A stretch of 54,949 nt of DNA from the NCBI GenBank assembly GCA_022821845.1, contig JAJECT010000036.1:1-54949 (forward strand), in the 5' to 3' direction. Below are positions 16,691-25,018 of this stretch, in pieces. Both the position numbers and the translations under genes were made by a program. Each line of letters opens with the position of its first letter. Within the stretch, counting starts at the first letter, position 1. The notes beneath the pieces were generated by a model. It was not told the DNA's origin and made no database searches. It worked only from the letters and a program-made list of their open reading frames with translations. This stretch comes from Rhodothermales bacterium. Lineage in GTDB: Bacteria; Bacteroidota; Rhodothermia; Rhodothermales; VXPQ01.

Positions 16691-16843
16691 GTTTTTTCCG
16701 TGTTCTGATGGCGCCGCAACCTGCATATCCCCGCCTGCGCTACGCGCAAATGCGGTATCTACAGCATCGCGGCAAAGTAAAACGATGGGCTGTGTACCCC
16801 ATTACGGAGCAACGGGTTCCTGCAAGGCCGGATTAAAGGATGC

Positions 16844-17266
16844 TCACTCCGCTGCAAACTGTTCGGCGCGCGCCAGTTTCTGCGCAATGTCTATCGGAAG
16901 CGCGGCCCCTTCCGTAGCCAGCGCCGCTTCGTACAACGCGCTGGCTCCGGCGGCGCGGGCGCGCGATTCCGGCAGCGCCCCCATCCGGGCCAATACGTCG
17001 GCCTCTTCGCACAACAAGTCGGCGATGGCCAGCGCAAGGCCATGCTCGAAGCCGCGCGGGTACCGGCACAGCGCAACCAGTTCGGCGGGCGACAGTTCGG
17101 ACACGGGGCGAGGCGACAAATCGGCTTCGCCAAATGCCTTGCGGATGTATGCAAGCGCTTCCTCGTACCGTTCTTCGGACTTCAGCCGCAGCGTCTGCGC
17201 CAGTACATGGAGCAGGACCCGAATGGCCTGCTCTATTTCCCGCATGATGAGATCGCGCTGCAACAC
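16844..17266 (-). CDS. DUF6483 family protein
   Basis: A 140-residue helical protein. The start MLQRDLIMREIEQAIRVLLH and the middle Y-E-E-A-L-A-Y-I-R-K-A-F-G pattern match DUF6483, a small family of unknown function found in varied bacteria. No signal peptide or membrane helix. It follows dsbD on the same strand with only 12 bases between the dsbD stop and this ATG, so they are likely co-transcribed. The role is unknown; a link to the redox protein is inferred from position alone. Confidence 0.75.
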   Translation of the reverse strand: MLQRDLIMREIEQAIRVLLHVLAQTLRLKSEERYEEALAYIRKAFGEADLSPRPVSELSPAELVALCRYPRGFEHGLALAIADLLCEEADVLARMGALPESRARAAGASALYEAALATEGAALPIDIAQKLARAEQFAAE

Positions 17267-17278
17267 GGCAATCCGGCG

Positions 17279-19300
17279 TTACGAAGGATCGGGCGCTGCT
17301 GCGTCGAAAGCAGCGGCCCCTCGTTCGAGAAAGGCAACGAATTCCGTAACCGACGCGGCGCCTGTGTGCCGGTGCAGCAACGCGCCGGAATACGGATCTG
17401 CCACGGCGTAGGTCGGAAGGGCCACCGTGCCCGCGAGGGAAAGCTGGTACTCCTGCAAGGCCGGCCCCTCTTCTCTCGCATCGGTATAGAGGCGCAACAA
17501 CACAAAACGATCCCGAAACAGCAACCTCACCGGCGCCTCGCGAAACACGGAGACTTCCATCTGGCGACAATTTGCGCACGTATACCCGGTAAAGTCGACA
17601 AACACCGGCTTGCGCGCGCTTTGCGCCTGCTCGAACGCCGCATCGATATCCTCATACCAGACAGGTTCGTCCTCCGCGCCCCCCGAAAACAGGCCTGCGC
17701 GGACCGCCGACGTTTTCTCTGGAGGGAGCCAGGCATCGATTACGGATAGCGGCGCGCCAAAAAGACCCGGCAACATATACAGGGAAACGCCGAGGAACAT
17801 CGCGGCGAAAAGCAACGGTCCGGCGCCTACAGGCCGGGACGACGATTCGTGCGGAAGACGGATCATACCCAGCAAATAACATCCGGCAAGGCCGAAAATC
17901 ACTATGGCGAGCGCAATGGCCGCCGACCGGGAAATCAGCCCCCAGCCCATCACCAGGTCCGCATTCGACAGAAACTTGATCGCTGCCGCGAGTTCTACGA
18001 AACCCAGCGTGACCTGAATATGCCGCATCCAGACCCCTGCTCCGGGCAACGACTGGAGCGCCCTCGGGAACATAGCGAACGCCGCAAACGGCACGGCGAA
18101 GGTCGCCGCGAAAATACCCATCCCGATCAGGGGCCAGGTCCATTCCCCCGTCGTAGCGGCCACCGCAAGCAAGGCCCCTACGAACGGAACGGTACAGGAA
18201 AAATGCACGAGCGTCAGGGTCAAGCCCATGAAAAAGGCGCCCGCGTAGCCCGACCGCTCATTTCCCTGCCGATTAAAATAATTGACGAAACGACCGGGGA
18301 GCGTAAGTTCGAACATGCCCAGCAACGAAAGCGCGAACACCCCGAAAATAACCGCGATAAAAAGATTGACCCATGGATTGGCTGCAATGGTGTGCGGGCC
18401 GGATGCCCCAAGCAGGGAAGCCGTTAACATGCCCAGCAACGTGAAGGTAAGCACGATCGCCGCCCCGAAGGCCAGGGACATGCGCACCGATTCGGAGCGC
18501 GTCGAGGCATGTTTCGAAAACCAGGAAACGGTGATCGGAATCATGGGAAATACGCAGGGCGTGAGAAGCGACGCCAGCCCGGCTCCGATCGCAAGCAGAA
18601 TAAAACCCCACAAGCCCTCGGCGTGTATTTCCTCGTCGGTGGGGGGCGCCGTATCGGGAGACAAGACGGCCGCGGCGCCGCCGGTGAGGTCGGGCGCGGG
18701 GCGAATCGAATCGTTTGCAGCGGCGACGGGAGGCGCTTCGGCGGCGACCGCGGCGCCTGCCGCGCTATCCCCGCTCCCGGCAACCCGCGCGACGGCTTCA
18801 AGCGAGGCGGGCGTGGGGGGCAGGCACACCGTTTCGGTGCAAATCATGAATCGCGCGACGCCGCGGAGCGCATGGTCGCCCGCAGGCGTACCTTCCCGTA
18901 CGCGTAACGGGGCGACAAACCGGGCTTCCTCCGTGAAATAGCGGACGGGGGCGTCAAACCAGGGATCATGCGCCTCGACGGGCTGTCGCTGCCGCATCGA
19001 ATCTGCAAGCGCAAACGGGCCTTCTTCCCACTCGAACGCCGCCGCGAAACTCGGAGGCGGCGAATCCAGCGCGTACATCTTCCAGCCCGTCTCGATCTCG
19101 GCCGCTACCACGGCTTCGAACGCCTCCCCCGGAGCGACTTCTTCAGGGGCGGTCGAAACGGTCCATGCTACATACTCCGTAGCAAGCCCGACGTCCTGCG
19201 CAACCGCGGACGGGCCCGCAACGCCTGCATACAACGCAAGCGCAGCCAGCCAGCCGACGCGGGCAAGACACTGCGCGAATCCAAAACCGTAGTGGCGCAA
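17279..19300 (-). CDS. DsbD-type thiol:disulfide interchange protein (DsbD-N / membrane / thioredoxin)
   Basis: A 673-residue protein with three parts. A signal peptide and DsbC/DsbD-N-like periplasmic domain (residues about 35-170; conserved TVCLPP) come first. Then follows an eight-helix CcdA-like membrane domain (LASLLTPCVFPMIPITVSWF with the electron-transfer Cys, and a second Cys in LVHFSCTVPFVGA). Last is a thioredoxin domain with YTCANCRQME near residue 575. It should carry electrons from cytosolic thioredoxin to the periplasm. The start at 19300 is TTG; an ATG start is not obvious, and a repeat-derived boundary lies 14 bases upstream at 19314. Confidence 0.9.
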   Translation of the reverse strand: MRHYGFGFAQCLARVGWLAALALYAGVAGPSAVAQDVGLATEYVAWTVSTAPEEVAPGEAFEAVVAAEIETGWKMYALDSPPPSFAAAFEWEEGPFALADSMRQRQPVEAHDPWFDAPVRYFTEEARFVAPLRVREGTPAGDHALRGVARFMICTETVCLPPTPASLEAVARVAGSGDSAAGAAVAAEAPPVAAANDSIRPAPDLTGGAAAVLSPDTAPPTDEEIHAEGLWGFILLAIGAGLASLLTPCVFPMIPITVSWFSKHASTRSESVRMSLAFGAAIVLTFTLLGMLTASLLGASGPHTIAANPWVNLFIAVIFGVFALSLLGMFELTLPGRFVNYFNRQGNERSGYAGAFFMGLTLTLVHFSCTVPFVGALLAVAATTGEWTWPLIGMGIFAATFAVPFAAFAMFPRALQSLPGAGVWMRHIQVTLGFVELAAAIKFLSNADLVMGWGLISRSAAIALAIVIFGLAGCYLLGMIRLPHESSSRPVGAGPLLFAAMFLGVSLYMLPGLFGAPLSVIDAWLPPEKTSAVRAGLFSGGAEDEPVWYEDIDAAFEQAQSARKPVFVDFTGYTCANCRQMEVSVFREAPVRLLFRDRFVLLRLYTDAREEGPALQEYQLSLAGTVALPTYAVADPYSGALLHRHTGAASVTEFVAFLERGAAAFDAAAPDPS

Positions 19301-19313
19301 AACCGTAATGGGC

Positions 19314-19576
19314 TATAGGATACTCTGATTAAATCCGCGAAGCTCAGAGGCATGCGAGGGGTGCGCTGGCAAGGAATGACGAAGCAGCATGGCAGGCCCC
19401 ATGTAATGAGGAATGACACAGCCAGCGTGCCCCTCGCAGCCTCCCGAAGGGCGCGTCAGGTCCCCAACGATCCGAATCTACGGTTTTTTCTGCTGATTTC
19501 ATCAATACAAGCATGACGACTTGTGCAGGCAAACGTGACGCGCTGAGCGAAGTGGCTTTGATCAGCGTATCCTATA
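19314..19576. mobile_element. 263-bp MITE-like element bounded by inverted repeats of the dispersed family
   Basis: Left end 19314-19347 (starts TATAGGATACTCTGATTAAA) and the reverse complement of the right end 19543-19576 (TATAGGATACGCTGATCAAA) match at 27 of 34 positions. Inside, GCGAGGGGTGCGCTGG (19354-19369) and CCAGCGTGCCCCTCGC (19422-19437) form imperfect hairpin arms. No open reading frame is convincing. Size, terminal inverted repeats and lack of a gene fit a miniature inverted-repeat element, and the ends recur alone elsewhere in the window. The 309-base gap between dsbD and rplI is largely this element. Confidence 0.55.
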
Positions 19577-19609
19577 AGGCTGCCGGAGGGCCGGCCTGTT
19601 CCACCGCGC

Positions 19610-20062
19610 CTACGCTTCCGCCTCGGCAACCACCTCGACTTTCAAGCTGGCCGAAACGTTCTTGTGCACCTTGACGGTGGCCGTATAGACGCCGAGCATG
19701 CGAATGTCTTCGTCGGGGACGATATGCTTGCGATCAATCCGAAAGCCCTGCTGGCCGAGCGCTTGCGCGATCTGCGTAGGCGTAACCGTCCCGAAAATCC
19801 GGTTTTCCTGACCGACTTTCGCGGCGATAACCACCTTGGCGGCTTCCAGTTGCTCCTTGACGCGCTCGGCGTCCCCGACCTCCTCGGCTATTTTACGCGC
19901 GCGCTGGCGAACGAGTTCTTCCTGGTGACGCACCACGGAATCCGAAGCGAGCACCGCCATGCGGCCCGGAATCAGGTAATTGCGGCCATAGCCGTCCCGG
20001 ACCGTGACGATATCCCCCTTGTGACCGAGGTTGTCTACGTCTTGCAATAGTAAAATCTTCAT
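19610..20062 (-). CDS. rplI: 50S ribosomal protein L9
   Basis: 150 residues, the usual length. The start MKILLLQDVDNLGHKGDIVT and VRDGYGRNYLIPGRMA are the L9 N-terminal signature (KGDxVxVxxGYxRNYLIP); the long central helix (VRQRARKIAEEVGDAERVKE) and C-terminal domain follow. L9 binds 23S rRNA near the L1 stalk. Last gene of rpsF-rpsR-rplI; its start is 15 bases after the rpsR stop. Confidence 0.97.
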   Translation of the reverse strand: MKILLLQDVDNLGHKGDIVTVRDGYGRNYLIPGRMAVLASDSVVRHQEELVRQRARKIAEEVGDAERVKEQLEAAKVVIAAKVGQENRIFGTVTPTQIAQALGQQGFRIDRKHIVPDEDIRMLGVYTATVKVHKNVSASLKVEVVAEAEA

Positions 20063-20077
20063 CGCGGTAGTTCGCTG

Positions 20078-20287
20078 CTATCGAACGTTATCTGCCACAA
20101 AAGGCAGCAAGGCCAGATGACGGGCGCGTTTTACCGCCCGCGTAAGTTTGCGCTGGAATTTCTGGGGCGTTCCCGTAAGGCGGCGGGGAAAAATCTTGCC
20201 CTGCTCGTTGAGGTAACGCTTCAGAAACTCGATGTCCTTGTAATCGACATACTCGATTTTCGCAAGGTCCAAATGGGGTTCGGGCAT
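20078..20287 (-). CDS. rpsR: 30S ribosomal protein S18
   Basis: 69 residues, containing [20 protein letters not shown] and [20 protein letters not shown], the S18 signature. It pairs with S6 on the 30S platform. It follows rpsF by 43 bases, with no ssb between, as is common in the FCB group. No zinc-type CxxC pair is present. Confidence 0.97.
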   Translation of the reverse strand: MPEPHLDLAKIEYVDYKDIEFLKRYLNEQGKIFPRRLTGTPQKFQRKLTRAVKRARHLALLPFVADNVR

Positions 20288-20330
20288 GGCCTAAATCCTG
20301 TGAATGTGCTGAAATCCTGAACGGGAACGG

Positions 20331-20741
20331 TTACGCCTTGGCGGGCGGCTCGGCCTGCGCTTCTTCTGGAGCGGGCGTAGGCTCGGCGGGCGGCTCGGCC
20401 TGCGCTTCCTCTGAAGCGGGCGAAGCCTCGGCGGGCGGTTCGGCCTGCGCGTCCGCCTCTGAAGCGGGCGGAGATTCGGCGGACGGCGCGACCTGGGCTT
20501 CTTCTGGAGCGGGCGGCGCTTCGGCGGACGGTTCGATTTGGGCTTTCTCCGGATCGAGCGAAGTCTCCGCGGGCGGCTCGGCCTGGGCTTCCTCTGGAGC
20601 GGGCGAAGCCTTGGCGGGCGACTCGGCCTGGGCCTCCTCTGGAGCAGGCGATGCTTCGGCGGGCGGATCGGCCTGGGCTTCCTCTGGAGCGGGCGGCTCG
20701 GCTTGAACTTCCGCCGCAACCGGGGAAGCCTCCGCCGGGGC
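20331..20741. repeat. Degenerate 45-bp tandem repeats encoding the S6 tail
   Basis: About eight variable copies of a 45-base unit, each encoding one EEAQAEPPAEASPAP-like unit on the minus strand. One unit carries an extra codon insertion (EADAQAEPP). Such arrays can gain or lose units by recombination or slippage in multiples of three without a frameshift. Confidence 0.85.
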
Positions 20742-21140
20742 GTCGTCGGAAACCTGTTCCGCTTGCTGGTCCGCAGCGGATTCGTTCGCCGCTTCCGCCT
20801 CCTCGCGCGCCTTTTCCTCCTTCCGCTTCGCGTAATGCCGGAGCATGGGGGCATCCATCTTCAACGTGAGGTACCGCAGGATATCGTCCTCAAGGGTAAG
20901 CGCGCGTTCGAGGCGGGCGATCAGGTCGCCCCCGGCCTTGAAATAGGCATTCACGTAATGTCCGGTGCGCTTCTTGCCGATCGGGTAGGCAAGGCGCTGC
21001 GCGCCCCATTCGTCTACTTCAATGATTTCGCCGCCTTCTTTCTCGATGAACTTCGTAACCCGGTTGACCAGATTCCGAATCTGGTCTTCGCTCAGCACGC
21101 TGTTGACGATATACGTAATTTCGTAGGTGTTTTCAGGCAT
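20331..21140 (-). CDS. rpsF: 30S ribosomal protein S6 with a long Ala/Glu/Pro repeat tail
   Basis: Residues 1-105 are a normal S6 (MPENTYEITYIVNSVLSEDQ; AYPIGKKRTGHYVNAYFKAG; ARLERALTLEDDILRYLT). Residues about 106-133 form a charged helix, and 134-269 are an acidic tail of roughly fifteen-residue units such as EEAQAEPPAEASPAP. S6 normally ends at about 95-135 residues, and some FCB species have shorter acidic tails; 269 is far longer. The frame is continuous and ends at a clear TAA, so this is not an assembly read-through of rpsR. First gene of the S6-S18-L9 operon. Confidence 0.95.
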   Translation of the reverse strand: MPENTYEITYIVNSVLSEDQIRNLVNRVTKFIEKEGGEIIEVDEWGAQRLAYPIGKKRTGHYVNAYFKAGGDLIARLERALTLEDDILRYLTLKMDAPMLRHYAKRKEEKAREEAEAANESAADQQAEQVSDDAPAEASPVAAEVQAEPPAPEEAQADPPAEASPAPEEAQAESPAKASPAPEEAQAEPPAETSLDPEKAQIEPSAEAPPAPEEAQVAPSAESPPASEADAQAEPPAEASPASEEAQAEPPAEPTPAPEEAQAEPPAKA

Positions 21141-21303
21141 GTTTCCCTATGGGCTAAATCTGGCCCGCCACGCTTGCGACGAGCAGGGAGTACGCCGCTT
21201 TCCGCGCCTTCGCACGCTTCGCCGAGGAGACCGCGGCGGGAAAGAGGCGTAAAAATGTGGGACCTTATATCGCCGAAAGGCAAGACGGTTCCCGCATGCC
21301 GCG

Positions 21304-21891
21304 CTAATCGCCGGGCTGGTCCTGCTTCGGGTCGTACAACATGCCGGTGCAAAGACACATCTTGCGCCGCGTCCGCGTAAGCACGTCGTAGTTGGGACAG
21401 CTCCGGCACCCTTCCCAGAAAACGTCGTCGTCCGTCAACTCCGAAAACGTAACCGGCTTGTACCCGAGTTCGGAATTGATCTTCATCACAGGCAGGCTCG
21501 TGGTAATGCCAAAAATCCGGGCGTCCGGGTATTTTTCGCGCGACAATTCGAAAATCCGGCGCTTGATCCGTTTCGCCAGCCCCATCTTGCGAAAATCGGG
21601 CGCCACGATGAGCCCGGAATTGGCCACGTACTTTCCGTGTTCCCAACTCTCGATATAGCAAAATCCGGCCAGGCGGTCGTCCGCGAGCGCAATCACCGCC
21701 TTGCCCTCTTCTATTTTAGCGCGTACGTATTCCGCGCTGCGCTTGGCGATGCCCGTGCCCCTTGCCGCCGCCGCCTCTTCGATAAGCCGACTGATCTCAG
21801 GCGCATGCCGGACATGCTCGTCCCGGGCGGCGAGGACAAGGATTTCCTCCGTCGCATCGGTTGCTTCCATGGTCGCAGGTTCCGGCAACAT
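21304..21891 (-). CDS. GNAT-family N-acetyltransferase with a Cys-rich C-terminus
   Basis: A 195-residue GNAT protein. VIALADDRLAGFCYIESWEH leads to the acetyl-CoA loop VAPDFRKMGLAKRIKRRIFE (the R-x-x-G-x-[GA] type, here RKMGLA). After the fold comes CRSCPNYDVL and, 13 residues later, CLCTGMLYDP: four cysteines that may bind a metal or act in redox. Similar Cys-tailed GNAT proteins stand at the head of arginine operons in many Bacteroidota and have been regarded as possible N-acetylglutamate synthases; no arg gene is adjacent here, so that role is only a possibility. 95 bases separate it from prfA. Confidence 0.8.
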   Translation of the reverse strand: MLPEPATMEATDATEEILVLAARDEHVRHAPEISRLIEEAAAARGTGIAKRSAEYVRAKIEEGKAVIALADDRLAGFCYIESWEHGKYVANSGLIVAPDFRKMGLAKRIKRRIFELSREKYPDARIFGITTSLPVMKINSELGYKPVTFSELTDDDVFWEGCRSCPNYDVLTRTRRKMCLCTGMLYDPKQDQPGD

Positions 21892-21986
21892 GGGACGTAG
21901 CGTTATGCCTGAATAAGGGTTTCGTAGCGGACAGAACCGAAGTAAACGAAAAAGACTTCTGATTGATCCTGCGCCGCCCTGCCGCG

Positions 21987-23063
21987 TTACGATCCGGCAA
22001 GCTGCGCCATAGTGTCCGCCGTTTGCAACGCCGTAATAATGTCTTCGAGCGCGCCCGACATCACTTTGTGGAGCGGGTGATTCTTGTCGTTCCCCTCAAG
22101 GCGATGATCCGTAACGCGATCCTGCGGAAAATTATAGGTTCGAATCTTGGCCGAACGGTCGCCGGAGCCCACCATGGACCGACGTACTTCGCTGCGCTCC
22201 GCCCGCCGCTTTTCCATTTCCTGCTCGTAGAGGCGGGAACGCAACACCCGAAGCGCCTTGTCCTTGTTCTTGTGCTGACTTTTTTCGTCCTGGCACGTCA
22301 CTACGAGGCCGGTGGGAATGTGCGTAAGCCGGACCGCCGAATCCGTCGTATTGACCGACTGCCCGCCGGGACCGCTGGAGCGGTATACGTCCACCTTGAT
22401 CTCGTTGGGGTCAAGGCGCACGTCGATCTCTTCCGCTTCGGGCAGCACCGCCACCGTGGCGGCGGACGTATGCAGCCGCCCGGAAGATTCCGTAACCGGC
22501 ACGCGCTGTACGCGATGCACGCCGCTCTCGAATTTCATGAAGCCAAACGCCTCTTCCCCCCGGATCGACAAGACAATCTCCCTGAGACCGCCTTTGGCCC
22601 CCGGAGATGCGTTCATAATTTCCACCTTCCAGCCCCGTCCCTCCGCAAATTTCTGATACATCCGGTACAGGTCCCCGGCAAAAAGCCCGGCTTCGTCTCC
22701 CCCGGTTCCCGCCCGAATCTCAAGGATCGCGTCCCGGGCGTCTTCGGGGGCTTTCGGGACCATTTCAAGACGCAATTCGGCCTCGATGGCGGGCAGCGCC
22801 GCCTCTACGGTTTCCAGTTCGGCGCGGGCCATATCCGCCAGCTCGCCCACGGATTCCTCCGCGAGGATGGCGCGCAAATCGTCCCGTTCCGAGGTCGCGC
22901 GCTCGTACGCGGCGATCGTCTGGACCACCCTTTCGAGCGTCGTGCGCTCCCGGCCCAGCTCCCGGAGGCGTTGCGGATCGGTGGCGACGTCCTCGCGGGC
23001 CATTAGCCGGTCGATCTCCGCGAACCGGTCCTTTATTTCCTGAAGCGCATCCGGACGAATCAT
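21987..23063 (-). CDS. prfA: Peptide chain release factor 1
   Basis: 358 residues from the ATG at 23063 ([20 protein letters not shown]); the frame runs further upstream into aroF and those codons are not used. The stop-codon-recognition tripeptide is PVT (PxT in [12 protein letters not shown]), as in RF1 rather than the SPF of RF2. The catalytic GGQ is in [20 protein letters not shown]. It ends translation at UAA and UAG. It lies 14 bases downstream of aroF on the same strand, so is probably co-transcribed with it. Confidence 0.97.
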   Translation of the reverse strand: MIRPDALQEIKDRFAEIDRLMAREDVATDPQRLRELGRERTTLERVVQTIAAYERATSERDDLRAILAEESVGELADMARAELETVEAALPAIEAELRLEMVPKAPEDARDAILEIRAGTGGDEAGLFAGDLYRMYQKFAEGRGWKVEIMNASPGAKGGLREIVLSIRGEEAFGFMKFESGVHRVQRVPVTESSGRLHTSAATVAVLPEAEEIDVRLDPNEIKVDVYRSSGPGGQSVNTTDSAVRLTHIPTGLVVTCQDEKSQHKNKDKALRVLRSRLYEQEMEKRRAERSEVRRSMVGSGDRSAKIRTYNFPQDRVTDHRLEGNDKNHPLHKVMSGALEDIITALQTADTMAQLAGS

Positions 23064-23077
23064 AACCGAAAAAAGAT

Positions 23078-24112
23078 TCAGGCTGCCGCCGGCGCATCCC
23101 GGACCACCCGGCCAATGGCCTGGGCAATCAGCCGAATCTGCGCCATCAAATCGGTGAATTGCTCGAAATAAAGCGATTGCGGGCCATCGCTCTTTGCCCG
23201 GTCCGGGTCTGGATGCACTTCTATCATGAGCCCGTCGGCCCCGGCCGCCACCGCCGCGCGGGCCATCGGAATCACCTTGCCGCGAATGCCCGTGCCATGG
23301 CTTGGATCGACAAGGATCGGAAGGTGGCTGCGCTTTTTTATGACGGGCACCGCCGACAAATCCAGCGTGTTGCGCGTATAGGTTTCGAACGTGCGGATGC
23401 CGCGCTCGCACAGCATGACCTGCGCATTCCCCTCAGAAAGCACATACTCGGCGCTCATGAGCCATTCGTCGATCATGGCCGAGGGGCCGCGCTTCAGAAG
23501 TACCGGCTTTCGGAGTTTCCCGACCTCCTTCAGCAGCGGGAAATTCTGCATGTTGCGCGCCCCGATCTGTAAAATGTCCGCATACCGGGCAACCAGGTCG
23601 ATTTGTCCAATCTCCATCACTTCGGAAATGGTCTTGAGGCCCTGCTCGTCGGCGGCGGCCCGCAGCCATTGCAACCCCTGTTCCCCCAGTCCCTGAAAAG
23701 AATAGGGGGATGTGCGCGGCTTGAACGCCCCGGCGCGCAAAAACGTCGCCCCGCAAGCGGCCACATGCGCCGCCGTGTCATGAATCTGGCGTTCGTCCTC
23801 TACCGAACAGGGGCCGGCGATCGCCGCCACTTCCTCGCCGCCGATGGACACGCCCCCCACGTCGATCACGGTGTTTTCCTTTTTCCAGGACCTGCTGGCG
23901 AATTTGTACGGCTCGGTTACGCGGTATACTTCCGCCACGCCCTCCATCACCCGGATATTCCGGGGGTCGAATTCGGGCTTCACGCCAATGGCGCCCAGCA
24001 CGGTCTGGTTGACCCCGCTGGAGCGATGTACGTCGAATCCGTATCTGTTCAGGCGCTCGATCACGTCCTGAATCTGGCTTTCTTCCGAGCCGGGCCGAAA
24101 AACTACGATCAT
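23078..24112 (-). CDS. aroF: 3-deoxy-7-phosphoheptulonate (DAHP) synthase, AroA-beta type
   Basis: About 344 residues from the ATG at 24112 ([20 protein letters not shown]). The N-terminal ~70 residues form a ferredoxin-like regulatory domain, and the TIM barrel follows with [49 protein letters not shown] and [14 protein letters not shown], all signatures of the type I-beta DAHP synthase fused to a FeS-like/ACT-like domain. It performs the first step of aromatic amino-acid synthesis, which also feeds chorismate to the men genes nearby. Probably co-transcribed with prfA. Confidence 0.94.
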   Translation of the reverse strand: MIVVFRPGSEESQIQDVIERLNRYGFDVHRSSGVNQTVLGAIGVKPEFDPRNIRVMEGVAEVYRVTEPYKFASRSWKKENTVIDVGGVSIGGEEVAAIAGPCSVEDERQIHDTAAHVAACGATFLRAGAFKPRTSPYSFQGLGEQGLQWLRAAADEQGLKTISEVMEIGQIDLVARYADILQIGARNMQNFPLLKEVGKLRKPVLLKRGPSAMIDEWLMSAEYVLSEGNAQVMLCERGIRTFETYTRNTLDLSAVPVIKKRSHLPILVDPSHGTGIRGKVIPMARAAVAAGADGLMIEVHPDPDRAKSDGPQSLYFEQFTDLMAQIRLIAQAIGRVVRDAPAAA

Positions 24113-24175
24113 GGCATGCGCGCTATAATGTGAATGCAAGCGGACGGTCCGCTGTACGCCGTATTATCCCGTATA

Positions 24176-24212
24176 AACGCCGCATGGCGTATGCCCGGTT
24201 TCATGCGGCGTT
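24176..24212 (-). terminator. Hairpin downstream of lptB
   Basis: AACGCCGCATG (24176-24186) pairs perfectly with CATGCGGCGTT (24202-24212) around a 15-base loop. On the minus strand the stem runs into TTTATACGGG, a short T run. It lies 39 bases after the lptB stop and before aroF, and fits a terminator that separates the two units. Confidence 0.55.
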
Positions 24213-24250
24213 CTTATGAATATATTGCGTATCCCGAAAGCAAGGCGGGT

Positions 24251-25012
24251 TTACCGGTATCGTTCGAGCGTGAATTTCTCGCCCAGGTACCGTTCGCGGA
24301 CTTCGGGGTCGCGCGCAAGCGCTTCGGCGGTGCCCTGCTTCAGAATGCGGCCCTCGTACAGCAGGCAGGCGCGGTCCGTAATGGCAAGGGTTTCGTGCAC
24401 GTTGTGATCCGTAATGAGTACGCCAATGCCCCGCTCCTTCAAACGGGCCACCACGTCCTGAATATCCTCTACGGCGATAGGATCCACGCCCGCGAAGGGT
24501 TCGTCCAGCAAAAAGAATTTCGGTTCGATGGCCATCGCCCGAACGATCTCGGTGCGGCGGCGCTCGCCTCCCGATAAGGCGTACCCTCTGGAGCGTCGTA
24601 CGCGCTCCAGGCCGAATTCGGCGACAAGCGCATCGACCCGGGCATAGCGTTCGTCCCGCCCAATGCCCTGAAATTCCAGCACCGCATGCAAATTGTCCTC
24701 TACGGAAAGTTTTGAAAAGATGGACGCTTCCTGGGCCAGGTAGCCAAGGCCGAGGCGGGCCCTTTTGTACATCGGCATAGACGTAATGTCCTGTTCTCCG
24801 AGGTAAATCCGCCCTGCGTTGGGCCGCGTCATCCCCACGATCATATGAAACGTGGTCGTTTTTCCAGCCCCGTTTGGCCCAAGCAAACCCACGATTTCCC
24901 CCTGCGCGACATGGATGCTCGCGTCATCCACTACGTTGCGCTTCTTGTATCGCTTCGTGAGGCGCTCGGCGCGGAGCGTCACGGAGTCCACAGGGTCGCC
25001 GGAAAGCGCCAT
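24251..25012 (-). CDS. lptB: LPS export ABC transporter ATP-binding protein LptB
   Basis: 253 residues. Walker A ([14 protein letters not shown]), the Q-loop ([16 protein letters not shown]), signature ([16 protein letters not shown]), Walker B ([15 protein letters not shown]) and H-loop (GVLITDHN) are all present, with the LptB-typical [11 protein letters not shown] and FAGVDP. It powers extraction of LPS from the inner membrane with LptF/G/C. It starts 6 bases after the OstA-like stop, in the order lptC-ostA-lptB on the minus strand. LptF/G genes are not in the window. Confidence 0.95.
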   Translation of the reverse strand: MALSGDPVDSVTLRAERLTKRYKKRNVVDDASIHVAQGEIVGLLGPNGAGKTTTFHMIVGMTRPNAGRIYLGEQDITSMPMYKRARLGLGYLAQEASIFSKLSVEDNLHAVLEFQGIGRDERYARVDALVAEFGLERVRRSRGYALSGGERRRTEIVRAMAIEPKFFLLDEPFAGVDPIAVEDIQDVVARLKERGIGVLITDHNVHETLAITDRACLLYEGRILKQGTAEALARDPEVRERYLGEKFTLERYR

Positions 25013-25018
25013 GCGATT

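Noticed and set aside
14421-17411. A 996-codon plus-strand frame
   Set aside because: It is antisense to the TonB receptor, the cold-shock gene and DUF6483, with Arg/Pro-rich composition and no family motif; a high-GC shadow.
20331-20741. Possible CRISPR-like array
   Set aside because: Units are contiguous, degenerate and in the S6 reading frame without unique spacers; it is a coding tandem repeat.
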